NCBI GenBank assembly: GCA_949285915.1
Contig: CASDZW010000002.1
Location: 41,469 to 105,468, forward strand
Reading direction: 5' to 3'
DNA length: 64,000 nucleotides
Source: an uncultured Collinsella sp.
GTDB lineage: Bacteria; Actinomycetota; Coriobacteriia; Coriobacteriales; Coriobacteriaceae
How positions within the stretch are numbered: position 1 is the stretch's first letter; every line of letters starts with the position of its first letter. The notes under the pieces were generated by a model. The model had not been told where the DNA came from. It saw only the letters and a program-made list of their open reading frames with translations, and did no database searches. The position numbers and the translations under genes were made by a program. Positions 16,463 through 26,410 of the stretch are shown piece after piece.

Positions 16463-16654
16463 TCAGCCCCACGGATCGCGCTCAAAGAGCGGCTCCGGCT
16501 CGGGTCGACGGTCCGAATAGGGGTCGTAACCGTCGTCATCCTCGTTTTCCGCCCGAATGAACGGGTCGCGCGGTGCGCCCCCGTGCTTGGGCGGCGTCTT
16601 CTGAGGATGCCGATCCGTCGGCGCGGTGTTCTGCGCGCTAGGCTTCGATGCCAT
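16463..16654 (-). CDS. Small acidic, proline-rich hypothetical protein
   Basis: 63 residues: a Pro/Lys N-terminus (ASKPSAQNTAPTDRHPQKTPPKHGG) and an acidic C-terminus (RAENEDDDGYDPYSDRRPEPEPLFERDPWG). No domain recognised; low complexity suggests a disordered protein. GAGGTGG five bases before the ATG at 16654 is the main evidence that it is translated. It follows the esterase stop by only 11 nt on the same strand, so it is probably the last gene of that transcript. Confidence 0.55.
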   Translation of the reverse strand: MASKPSAQNTAPTDRHPQKTPPKHGGAPRDPFIRAENEDDDGYDPYSDRRPEPEPLFERDPWG

Positions 16655-16665
16655 TGGAACCACCT

Positions 16666-17469
16666 CTACACCGGACGCTTGCCCATCTTTGCGTACACGT
16701 CATCGCGCGGGATCCAGTCGAGGAACTTCTCCACCTGCATGTCCCAGAAACGCCACTCGTGCCCAAAACCGGCCACCTCGTCCCACGTCACATCTGCACC
16801 GAGCTCCACCAGGTGATCGCGGAAGTCGACGTTTGCCTGGAAGAGGAAGTCCTCGGTACCGCACGCAATGTAGAGGGGCGGCAGCGTGCGGGCGGCTGCT
16901 GCGGCGTCATCCGCAAGCGCAGCGAGATCGTACTCATGCGGCAGCGGCGCCTCCTCACCCTTGGAACCCATGGGGTCCTTTACAAACGTTACCGGGTTAA
17001 TGCCCACGCCGCCCGAGAACGAACCGATGGCACGATAGCGCTCGGGATGCGTGATGCCATGCAAGAGCGCCCCAAAGCCGCCCATGGAAAGCCCCGCGAT
17101 ATAGGACTCCTCCGGTTTGTCGGAAACGGGGAAGTAATTGCAGACAAACTCGGGCAGCTCCTCGTCCACAAAACGCATGAAGTCGTCCGCGCCCGCATCT
17201 GCATAGGCCTTGTTCTCGGCGGACATGGTCACCACGGCAATGCGCTGCTCCTCGGCGTACATCTCAACGTTGGAATAGCCCAGCCACTGCGCATGGTTGT
17301 TGCCAAAGCCGTGCAGCAGGTACAGCACGGGGAACTTGGCAGGGAGTTTGTGCGTAGGCGTGATACCCCCTAGGCCGAGCGACTCCGGGCAGGTGACCGA
17401 AGGCACCACGACCGAGATATCGACCGCGCGGTTCAGCACATACGAGTAGAAGTTGCAGACCGTTCTCAT
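16666..17469 (-). CDS. Alpha/beta-hydrolase esterase (EstA / tributyrin-esterase-like)
   Basis: 267 residues. PVLYLLHGFGNNHAQWLGYSNVEMYAEEQRIAVVTMSAEN is the family N-terminal block with the oxyanion region; the nucleophile elbow is SYIAGLSMGGFGALLHG (GLSMGG), the acid is likely the Asp in YIACGTEDFLFQAN and the base the His in GFGHEWRFWDMQVEKFLDWI. Matches the esterase D / feruloyl-esterase-like clan that hydrolyses short acyl esters in the cytoplasm. No signal peptide. Substrate unknown; acetylated sugars or short-chain fatty acid esters are plausible in a gut organism. Confidence 0.88.
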   Translation of the reverse strand: MRTVCNFYSYVLNRAVDISVVVPSVTCPESLGLGGITPTHKLPAKFPVLYLLHGFGNNHAQWLGYSNVEMYAEEQRIAVVTMSAENKAYADAGADDFMRFVDEELPEFVCNYFPVSDKPEESYIAGLSMGGFGALLHGITHPERYRAIGSFSGGVGINPVTFVKDPMGSKGEEAPLPHEYDLAALADDAAAAARTLPPLYIACGTEDFLFQANVDFRDHLVELGADVTWDEVAGFGHEWRFWDMQVEKFLDWIPRDDVYAKMGKRPV

Positions 17470-17501
17470 GAGCGCTCCTCACATCGAGGTGGTTGACGCT
17501 C

Positions 17502-17969
17502 CTATTGTAGGCCGAGCGCGCGCAGAATCGTGAGGAGGAGCTGAGCGGCGAGCAAGATGGCAAAGCCGCCCGCCACCATAAGGCCAATGTGCTTGAGGCC
17601 AGACGCGAGGTACGCCCCGCGCAGGGAGGCATTGATCTCGTTGACGTTTTGAACCTGTGCCCAAGCGCGCTCGCCGCACTGCGGACAGGTAACTTTCTTG
17701 GCAAAAGAGTGATAGGTGGGCTCGTCTACCAGCGCGGCCCCCTCGCGGCGCGTACGCGCAACGCTCGCCGACTTGGAGAACCACGTATCGGCAAGTTCAC
17801 CGGCGGGCAAATCAAACGTCGCGCCACAGGACTCGCAGGTAAGGTGTGCCGTAAGGCCGCTCGCACGCAAAAGGGCACGGCCGCCGCGCAGGAAGTGCAC
17901 AGCGCAGGCGATAACCCAACCAAGAAGGGCAACACCCATAACAATAAGGACAATGGTCGAGGTGCTCAT
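17502..17969 (-). CDS. Membrane protein with zinc-ribbon-like Cys motifs
   Basis: 155 residues: N-terminal TM helix TIVLIVMGVALLGWVIACAVHFL, a soluble centre with two CxxC pairs (CESCG near residue 45 and CPQCG near residue 95), and a C-terminal TM helix HIGLMVAGGFAILLAAQLLLTIL. The four cysteines look like one split zinc ribbon held between two membrane anchors. Family unknown to me. It starts 4 nt after the stop of the HAD phosphatase gene, so it is cotranscribed with it. The ATG at 17969 has AGGTAGGA upstream. Confidence 0.75.
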   Translation of the reverse strand: MSTSTIVLIVMGVALLGWVIACAVHFLRGGRALLRASGLTAHLTCESCGATFDLPAGELADTWFSKSASVARTRREGAALVDEPTYHSFAKKVTCPQCGERAWAQVQNVNEINASLRGAYLASGLKHIGLMVAGGFAILLAAQLLLTILRALGLQ

Positions 17970-17973
17970 GGTC

Positions 17974-18630
17974 CTACCTTTCTGCAAGAACAAGCGCCGG
18001 CAGCTCGTGCAGGCTGTCGAGCACCGCGGCGCACTGGGCCGTGAGCTCGGGCGTAGGCGCCGCCCACTCGGGCACGAGATAGGTGCGCATGCCAGCCGCC
18101 ACAGCGGCACGGGCGCCGTTGACGGAGTCCTCCACCGCAGCACACATCACGGGTTCGAGCGAAAGACGCGAGGCCGCCTTGAGGTAGATATCGGGCTCGG
18201 GCTTGGCGCGCTCGATCTCGTCCCCAAAGGTCATCGAGGTGAAATACGGCACCATGCCAAAACGATCGAGGGTAGGAAGTGCTCGCTCGCGCGCCGTCGA
18301 GGTGGCAAGGGCAAGGGTCACGCTCGCATCGGAGAGCGCCGCGAGCGCCTCCAGAGCACCGGCGCAGGGCTCGAGCGCCTCGTCTTCAATCTGGAAGAAC
18401 AGCTCGCGCTGGTGGGCAAAGAGCCGGTCGGTGAGCGCCGGGTCGCCAAACTCGGCGTTAATCATCGCACGGGCGTTGGGCAGCGAACAGCCCACGAAGG
18501 CATGCCAGATGCGCTCCGGCACGTTAAGGTCAAAGTCTGCCGCCGCACGGCGCCACGCGGTCTGGCTCACCCGCTCGGTATCGACGAGCGTGCCGTCCAT
18601 GTCGAAGATCACTGCCTCGGGTAGCGCCAT
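17974..18630 (-). CDS. HAD-IA phosphatase, beta-phosphoglucomutase-like
   Basis: 218 residues. Motif I VIFDMDGTLVDTERVSQTAW with the YqaB/PGMB-like cap, motif II ALATSTARERA, motif III Lys in KPEPDIYLKAASRL and motif IV AVEDSVNGARAAVAAGM. Subfamily members are sugar-phosphate phosphatases or phosphoglucomutases; the cap is consistent with either. AAAGGA precedes the ATG. Followed by the zinc-ribbon membrane protein with a 4-nt gap; clpB lies upstream on the same strand but is separated by a terminator. Confidence 0.92.
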   Translation of the reverse strand: MALPEAVIFDMDGTLVDTERVSQTAWRRAAADFDLNVPERIWHAFVGCSLPNARAMINAEFGDPALTDRLFAHQRELFFQIEDEALEPCAGALEALAALSDASVTLALATSTARERALPTLDRFGMVPYFTSMTFGDEIERAKPEPDIYLKAASRLSLEPVMCAAVEDSVNGARAAVAAGMRTYLVPEWAAPTPELTAQCAAVLDSLHELPALVLAER

Positions 18631-18689
18631 GCCAATCCTTTCTTAGGTGTACTGCGGGTGTATTGTAGCGAATCCAACCCGCACAAAAC

Positions 18690-18720
18690 AGCCGGGTACG
18701 GCCAAATTCCGTACCCGGCT
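18690..18720 (-). terminator. Intrinsic terminator of clpB
   Basis: AGCCGGGTACGG and its complement (18690-18701 with 18709-18720) form a perfect 12-bp stem with a 7-nt loop. On the minus strand the stem is followed by TGTTTTGTGC, giving the expected T-rich tail just downstream of clpB. Confidence 0.85.
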
Positions 18721-18771
18721 GCACTTGTTTGGCGGTCGCACCCTCGACGTCTAAGACGTCTCTCGGGATCC

Positions 18772-21399
<2,628 letters not shown>

Positions 21400-21938
21400 G
21401 CGAATCACCTCTCTTAGGGCGGTCGCTCGACCTATCCAGCCGAGCGACCTCGCCGCCCTGCGGGGCAGCATTCGTTCAGTCAGCTACCTTATAGCCGCTA
21501 TGCGCGAGGTTATACACAAATCTAAGTCTCTCTATATAAGATTTTCTTAGTCATTGCATTTAGCATAAGCAACTCGCTGACGTGCGTCGCCTTATCATTG
21601 GTTAATGCAGCGTTTTCTACTCAGGGGGATACTTCTGCCACCATCGCCTTAGATTTTCGTTCCATGCTGCTTAGGCGGCCGCAAAGCCGTTTGGGATAGC
21701 GATGCCCAACGTCAAGCATCGAATCTCATCATCAGCCCCGATAGGCCCTGCACTCAAACACTTGTTTCGCTTCCTCGTGGTCATTGAAGCGCTTAAAATA
21801 GTGATTTTGAACGCCTTCATGCCCTCCGAAGACGACAAATCAGCAATCGTGGCATGCAGGGGAATTCGTTTCCTGCGCAAATGTCACCGTCATCCCCCGC
21901 TCTGACTCAAACCTCCTCGTCCGACAGGGAGTCTTTTA
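21400..21938. other. Sparse region upstream of clpB
   Basis: About 540 bp with no gene I can support and a lower GC content than the neighbours. Short open frames on both strands (21671-21880 minus, 21702-21905 plus) lack ribosome-binding sites and recognisable sequence. Nested inverted repeats AAATCT...AGATTT (21518-21544) and CTAAG...CTTAG (21522-21549) sit about 120-150 bp before clpB and could be part of its promoter. Confidence 0.5.
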
Positions 21939-22259
21939 TTATTCTGCCCACCCTTTTGACCACAGAGGGCATTGCAGGGTCGCGCGCGCAAAGATATTCT
22001 CCTCGAGCTCCCGGTCGCGACGCTCAATCTCATCGGCGTTGATGCGTTCCCAGCGCGCCAACGGCGTCTCATGGACATATGCCATATAGAGCGCCCCGGC
22101 GATGAGCACGAGAACACAAAACACCACAATGCCGGCCGTCCGAACCTGTGGAAACAGCACGCAGGCGATTGCTAAAAACACCAAGCAAAATCCAGCGGTA
22201 GCCGCTAGCGCTATCATCCACATCTGCATGCTCCGTCTCGTCATGCCAATACGCTGCAC
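21939..22259 (-). CDS. Small two-helix membrane protein, hypothetical
   Basis: Up to 106 residues. Two adjacent hydrophobic helices, MWMIALAATAGFCLVFLAIACVLF and AGIVVFCVLVLIAGALYMAYV, are followed by a charged cytoplasmic tail HETPLARWERINADEIERRDRELEE. This membrane-hairpin plus acidic helix layout is unlikely for a random frame. No family recognised and no clear ribosome-binding site; the start may be the GTG at 22259 or the ATG at 22244. Isolated, on the same strand as clpB and the ABC genes. Confidence 0.5.
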   Translation of the reverse strand: MQRIGMTRRSMQMWMIALAATAGFCLVFLAIACVLFPQVRTAGIVVFCVLVLIAGALYMAYVHETPLARWERINADEIERRDRELEENIFARATLQCPLWSKGWAE

Positions 22260-22402
22260 GGCCTAGCGTCTCGGCGCCATCCCAAACCATCGGATAGGCG
22301 GGGCGTTAGATCATTGCAGATTCCGAAAAGATGCCCCCATCTGCTTATTTATTCTACGCTATGCCCAACAATCCGCGTTCCGCAGGCAGGCCGAAACGCG
22401 AA

Positions 22403-22433
22403 AGGGCCCTTGGCTAATCGTACCAAGAGCCCT
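22403..22433 (-). terminator. Probable terminator of the ABC transporter operon
   Basis: An 11-bp stem with one mismatch (AGGGCCCTTGG at 22403-22413 with CCAAGAGCCCT at 22423-22433, 9-nt loop). Read on the minus strand it is followed by TTCGCGTTTCG. It lies 70 nt downstream of the substrate-binding protein gene. Confidence 0.6.
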
Positions 22434-22501
22434 CGATACACATACTTTGCGCGGTGGAAAGATCCCAGGGGAGCGGCCGCGCGGCATCGCGCCCCCGCCC
22501 G

Positions 22502-23335
22502 CTACGACTCGCTGGTGATGTCGACGCCAAAGAACTCCTCCGAGAGGCTCGAGAGCGTGCCGTTCTCGCGCAGCGCATCAATCGCCCCGTTCATGGCCTC
22601 GCGCAGCTCCGCCGTCTCCTCGCCCTTGCGCAGCGGAAATGCCACGGGCGTGGGGTCGGCGTTCTCCGCCGCAATTTTGAGCGGTGCATCGGGGTGCGCT
22701 TTCATGTAGTCGTAGAACACAACCTCGTCATTTAACGTGGCGTCGATGCGCCCCTGTTCGAGGAGCTCGATGGTCTGGTTGAAATCGTCCACACCGGTGT
22801 TGGTCGCGCCAAAGCTCTCGGCGAGCGTGGCGTAGCTCGAGCCCAGCGTGTTGGCCGTATGCTTGCCGTCGAGGTCCTCCATGCTGGCGATGTCAGAGTC
22901 ATCCATGGTGATGACCACGATGCGGTTGTAGGCATAGGGCTCGGTGAAGTCGTAGCGCTCCTCGCGCTCTGGCGTGACCGAGACGCCGTTTGCCATGGTA
23001 TCGAAACGCCCCGAGTCAAGGCCCGCAAGCAGGCCGTCCCACTCGCCCTCGGCAAAGACCGCCTCCACGTCGAGCTCGGAGGCGATGGCGCGGGCGACCT
23101 CAATATCAAACCCGGTCAGCTCGTCGTCTGCGTTGTGGAACGTCCACGGGCTCCAGGTGCCCTCGGTCGCAAAGGTCATCTTGCCGCTCTCCACAATCGT
23201 GTCGAGGAGGTTGCCGCTCGTTGCCGTCGAGCCCGAGCCGGCATCCGTGCCGCCGCAACCGGCAAGCCCGAGGCCTGCCAGCACCGCCAACGACCCCGCG
23301 CCCCCGATAAAATCCCTTCTTGAAATGCTGTGCAT
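22502..23335 (-). CDS. Amino-acid ABC transporter substrate-binding lipoprotein (cystine-type cluster)
   Basis: 277 residues. N-terminus SISRRDFIGGAGSLAVLAGLGLAGCGG has both a twin-arginine-like RR and a lipobox LAGC, so it is probably exported folded or via Sec and lipid-anchored. The SBP_bac_3 fold follows: GKMTFATEGTWSPWTFHNADDELTGFDIEVARAIASEL, WDGLLAGLDSGRFDTMANGVSVTPERE, TEPYAYNRIVVI, and C-terminal PVAFPLRKG. The pattern is closest to polar amino-acid and L-cystine binders of the FliY/TcyA kind; ligand not certain. Last gene of an operon with ATPase, permease and a Cys-rich protein. Gap to the ATPase gene 79 nt. Confidence 0.9.
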   Translation of the reverse strand: MHSISRRDFIGGAGSLAVLAGLGLAGCGGTDAGSGSTATSGNLLDTIVESGKMTFATEGTWSPWTFHNADDELTGFDIEVARAIASELDVEAVFAEGEWDGLLAGLDSGRFDTMANGVSVTPEREERYDFTEPYAYNRIVVITMDDSDIASMEDLDGKHTANTLGSSYATLAESFGATNTGVDDFNQTIELLEQGRIDATLNDEVVFYDYMKAHPDAPLKIAAENADPTPVAFPLRKGEETAELREAMNGAIDALRENGTLSSLSEEFFGVDITSES

Positions 23336-23414
23336 AGCTGCGTCCTTTCTTGGCGTTCAAACTGCTAGATAGTCGTACTTGCAAACGTTCACGCGTGAAA
23401 ACGTTGTTGCTCGA

Positions 23415-24167
23415 TTATGTTGCCGAGGCATCGACCGTGCGCAAAAAGGCACGCACGCGGTCGTTGGCGGGGCGCTCAAAGAAGTCCCGCGCCGGGGCGT
23501 CTGCCACCACGCGGCCCGCTTCCATGAAGACCACGCGGTCGGCGACGTTTCTGGCAAAGCTCATCTCGTGCGTGACCACAAGCATGGTCATGCCCTCCTC
23601 CGCCAGACGCCGCATGACGGCGAGCACCTCGCCGGTGAGCTCGGGGTCGAGCGCCGAGGTGGGCTCGTCGAAGTAGATGATCTCGGGGTCGGTCGCCATG
23701 GCGCGTGCGATAGCGACGCGCTGCTGCTGGCCGCCGGAGAGCGCTACCGGGTAGGCGTCGCAGCGGTCGTCCATCCCCACGTGCTCGAGCATCTCGTGCG
23801 CACGTGCCTCGGCCTCCGCTTTGGGGACTCTTCGCGCAACTACCAGGCCCTCGGTCACGTTGCCGAGCACCGTGCGGTTGCGAAAGAGGTTGTAGCTCTG
23901 GAACACAAACCCGGTGCGCCGCCGAACCGCCGCGACCTCGCGGTGCGTGGCGCGCGCGAGGTCATAGGTCTCGCCGCCAAGCGAAAGCGTGCCGGCGTCT
24001 GCCCGCTCGAGAAAGTTCGCGCAGCGCAGAAGCGTCGTCTTACCCGATCCGGAGGGGCCAAGCACCGCCACGACCTCGCCTTTGTTGACCGCAAGGTCAA
24101 TACCGTGCAGCACCTCGGTGCCGTCAAAGGACTTGCGCACGCCGGTCAATCTCAACATCTCGGACAT
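23415..24167 (-). CDS. Polar amino-acid ABC transporter ATP-binding protein
   Basis: 250 residues. Walker A GPSGSGKTTLLRCANFLE, Q-loop FVFQSYNLFRNRTVLGNV, signature LSGGQQQRVAIARAMA, Walker B EIIYFDEPTSALDPELTGEVL and the switch His in VVTHEMSFARNVADRVVFMEAGRVV. The QSYNLF and HEMSFAR patterns are typical of GlnQ/ArtP/TcyC-type ATPases. ATG at 24167 chosen over an earlier in-frame start. It begins 4 nt after the permease stop, indicating tight coupling. Confidence 0.95.
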   Translation of the reverse strand: MSEMLRLTGVRKSFDGTEVLHGIDLAVNKGEVVAVLGPSGSGKTTLLRCANFLERADAGTLSLGGETYDLARATHREVAAVRRRTGFVFQSYNLFRNRTVLGNVTEGLVVARRVPKAEAEARAHEMLEHVGMDDRCDAYPVALSGGQQQRVAIARAMATDPEIIYFDEPTSALDPELTGEVLAVMRRLAEEGMTMLVVTHEMSFARNVADRVVFMEAGRVVADAPARDFFERPANDRVRAFLRTVDASAT

Positions 24168-24171
24168 ACCA

Positions 24172-24846
24172 TCAGCCCCTTTCCATACCCTGAGCGGCAA
24201 GCTTGCGCTCGCCTACGCGCTGCAACCAGGTGAGCACCGTCGAGAAGAGGAGGTACACGAGCGCAACCTCCAGGTAGAGCGGCATGGTCACCCACTCGCG
24301 CGAAACAATCTCCTGCGTGGCGCGGAACATCTCGGTCACCATGATGCCGGACGCAAGCGAGGTGTCCTTCACGAGCGAGATGAGCTCGTTGGAAAGCGGC
24401 GGGAAGGCGGTCCGCAGCGCCTGCGGCAACACGATGCGCCGCATGACCTGCAAGTAGCTCATACCCACGCAGTAACCGGCCTCGACCTGGCCCGCAGGCA
24501 CGCTCTCAAGCGCGCCGCGCATGGTCTCGGCAGAATAGGCACCCGTGTTGATGGAGAGCACCAAGACCGCCGTTGGCAGCGGGTCGATCGTGATGCCCAG
24601 GTCCGGCAGGCCAAAGAACACAATGTAGAGCTGGACAAAGAGCGGCGTGCCGCGCACCACCCAGATGTAGAAGCGCGCAATTTGGCGAAGCACCGGCACG
24701 CGAGCGTACTGGATGAGCGCAACGACCGTGGCGATAACCAGCGCGATGGCAAACGACACGAGTGCAAGCGGCAGCGTAACCGTTACGCCCGCGATAAAGA
24801 TCTTGGGCAGCGCATCGATCAGAAGCTCAATGGTGGCACTATCCAC
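24172..24846 (-). CDS. Polar amino-acid ABC transporter permease
   Basis: 224 residues, about five TM helices, with N-terminal FIAGVTVTLPLALVSFAIALVIATVVALIQYA and RFYIWVVRGTPLFVQLYIVFFGL, the hallmark start of HisM/GlnP permeases. The EAA loop that docks on the ATPase is EAGYCVGMSYLQVMRRIVLPQAL, followed by FPPLSNELISLVKDTSLASGI. Its first 8 nt overlap the end of the upstream Cys-rich gene, so translation of the two is probably coupled. Confidence 0.95.
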   Translation of the reverse strand: MDSATIELLIDALPKIFIAGVTVTLPLALVSFAIALVIATVVALIQYARVPVLRQIARFYIWVVRGTPLFVQLYIVFFGLPDLGITIDPLPTAVLVLSINTGAYSAETMRGALESVPAGQVEAGYCVGMSYLQVMRRIVLPQALRTAFPPLSNELISLVKDTSLASGIMVTEMFRATQEIVSREWVTMPLYLEVALVYLLFSTVLTWLQRVGERKLAAQGMERG

Positions 24847-25168
24847 GGGCGCTCACCTCGCCTTCACCAGAACAGCCGGTATCTTCTTCGGCGCACGCCG
24901 CCCCGGCGTCCCTCTCCTGCGCACCTTCGGCGCACACGCGACGGGATGTGCACTCGCAACTCACACGATGAAGCATGTGATCGATGGCGTCGATACCGCG
25001 CTGGCGGCTGTGCATCTCGTCGAGCAGGCGCTGCCGCTCGCTCAAAAGCACGCGCTTTGCCTCGCGCGCACGGCCCTCTTCGCAGGAACACTTGGCACGC
25101 TGCACGCGCTCGGCGTCGCAGGCGCAGTCGCAGAGGCACCGTTCGACATCGGAACTTAAATCGCCCAT
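24839..25168 (-). CDS. Small Cys-rich protein coupled to the amino-acid ABC transporter
   Basis: 109 residues, 11 of them Cys. A dense N-terminal cluster C11-x-C13-x-C15-x-C17 and C27-x-C29 is followed by a charged helix (GRAREAKRVLLSERQRLLDEMHSRQRGIDAIDHML) and a second cluster C71-x-C73, C79, C92, C99. No known family. AAAGGAGACTGCT before the ATG at 25168 is a strong ribosome-binding site, and the gene overlaps the permease start by 8 nt. It could be a metal- or thiol-binding accessory protein, or a Cys-codon-rich leader frame that couples transporter translation to Cys-tRNA supply. Nothing in the sequence settles which. Confidence 0.7.
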   Translation of the reverse strand: MGDLSSDVERCLCDCACDAERVQRAKCSCEEGRAREAKRVLLSERQRLLDEMHSRQRGIDAIDHMLHRVSCECTSRRVCAEGAQERDAGAACAEEDTGCSGEGEVSARG

Positions 25169-25184
25169 AGCAGTCTCCTTTCCA

Positions 25185-25216
25185 ACATAGATGCTACGGG
25201 CGTGCCTCATCTATGT
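25185..25216. promoter_or_regulatory. 9-bp inverted repeat in the leader of the Cys-rich/ABC operon
   Basis: ACATAGATG (25185-25193) and CATCTATGT (25208-25216) are perfect complements separated by 14 nt, 17 nt before the Cys-rich gene start. A TATAGG box lies just upstream on the minus strand (about 25224-25229). The element could be an operator or a 5-prime stem-loop in the mRNA. Confidence 0.5.
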
Positions 25217-25260
25217 AAAAGACCTATAAGCTATGCCTTGCCATACGTGGGCGCTATAGA

Positions 25261-25539
25261 TTACGAAGAACGCTTCGCCACCTCTTGAATGCGCGAGAAC
25301 TGCTGCATAATCCAGTCGTAATTCTCGCGCCGGTGCGGAACCGTGCAGGCGCTGCAATCTTTGATGTCGCCCTTCTCGCCCACATAGTGCGGGTTGCCGC
25401 CGCAATCGGGGCCGAGCGCATAGAGCGGGCAGAAACAGAAGAGGCAGTTGAGGTCCTCTGCGGGCATGTCGTGGCACGGGTAGAACTCGCATGCCGCATG
25501 GTTGAAGAACCGGTAGTTCTGGGTCTCGGGCAACTCCAT
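25261..25539 (-). CDS. Cysteine-rich small domain protein (zf-like, PF04071 type)
   Basis: 92 residues. The whole protein is the small Cys domain: YRFFNHAACEFYPCHDM, EDLNCLFCFCPLYALGPDCGGN and DIKDCSACTVPHRRENYDWIM. This metal-binding module occurs alone or fused to cobalamin biosynthesis proteins in anaerobes; the exact role is unknown. AGGAGAGAGCC before the ATG at 25539. It follows the lipoprotein gene by 13 nt, so the two form one transcript, just upstream of the Cys-rich/ABC operon. Confidence 0.88.
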   Translation of the reverse strand: MELPETQNYRFFNHAACEFYPCHDMPAEDLNCLFCFCPLYALGPDCGGNPHYVGEKGDIKDCSACTVPHRRENYDWIMQQFSRIQEVAKRSS

Positions 25540-25552
25540 GGCTCTCTCCTCC

Positions 25553-26242
25553 CTACGCCGCGATGCCGCGCAGCGTGGCGATGTCCTCGGCGGGCAGCTC
25601 GAAATCATAATCGATATCCATCTCGGGCAGGGCAAGGCGCACCACACGCGACCCGTGGTAGGTGATGATGCGCGCAACCTCCACGTCGTGCGTTACCTCC
25701 GCATCGCCCAGACCGGACAAGGCAGAGTCCGCCCCCTCGAAGATGTGAAAGATACGCCGTCGCTGACTGTCGGCAGGGCGGTCGCACACAAGCTTCCAGC
25801 GCCCGCAATCGAGCTTGTCAAGGGCAGAGGCGGCATCCGGCCCGCCCGACGACCGGGCGACGACCGTCGAGCCAGTGGCGGCATCTTCTACCTCAAGCCG
25901 GCAATCCGCAGTGAGGGAGCGTTCCCGGTTGAGCGCCGCCCAAAGCAGGGCGGGCGCCTCGTCGAGGTTGTCGAGGGCGGAGTCGATGGCACCCGCAATC
26001 GCTGCGGAATCGAGCCCAAACGCCGCCGCACCCGCTTGCGCGGCAGATACCGCGCCCTCGCCCAGAGCAGACGATGCCTCCCCTGCCGCCGCACTCAGCT
26101 GCTCGGCAACGTCGTGCATGCTGTGCCATGCGAGCGCAGACGCGGGAGTCGCGCTGTCCGTGACGACGCAACCCGAGAGCGGCAGAGCGCACCCAAGCGC
26201 CAAGGCAGCGGCGATACGGAAGCGCACGGAGATAAACGACAA
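25553..26242 (-). CDS. Putative lipoprotein, hypothetical
   Basis: 229 residues from a TTG start at 26242, with AAAGGGG correctly spaced upstream. Signal peptide FRIAAALALGCALPLSGCVV with lipobox LSGC. The mature N-terminal third is Ala-rich helix (AAGEASSALGEGAVSAAQAGAAAFGLDSAAIAGAIDSAL); the rest looks like mixed alpha/beta with RRRIFHIFEGADSALSGLG and EVARIITYHGSRVVRLALPEMDIDYDFEL. No family recognised. In an operon with the Cys-rich small-domain protein. Confidence 0.75.
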   Translation of the reverse strand: MSFISVRFRIAAALALGCALPLSGCVVTDSATPASALAWHSMHDVAEQLSAAAGEASSALGEGAVSAAQAGAAAFGLDSAAIAGAIDSALDNLDEAPALLWAALNRERSLTADCRLEVEDAATGSTVVARSSGGPDAASALDKLDCGRWKLVCDRPADSQRRRIFHIFEGADSALSGLGDAEVTHDVEVARIITYHGSRVVRLALPEMDIDYDFELPAEDIATLRGIAA

Positions 26243-26410
26243 AACGGACCCCTTTCTCGGTACGGTCTCATCCTACCCATGCCATCCGATTCCAAGGGGT
26301 CCGCCCACTTAAGAATGAGGTAAGCTCGCGCGGCGGGGTCGTCAGGCGACAGAGTTCTCGCCCAGCCTATCCGCCGCGAACACCTTGCTGAGCCGCGCGT
26401 CGCAAGCGCC

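Noticed and set aside
21400..21549. CIRCE or HspR (HAIR) operator for clpB
   Set aside because: Neither the TTAGCACTC/GAGTGCTAA nor the CTTGAGT/ACTCAAG pair is present.
21671..21905. Short overlapping frames on both strands
   Set aside because: No ribosome-binding site, no domain or membrane pattern.
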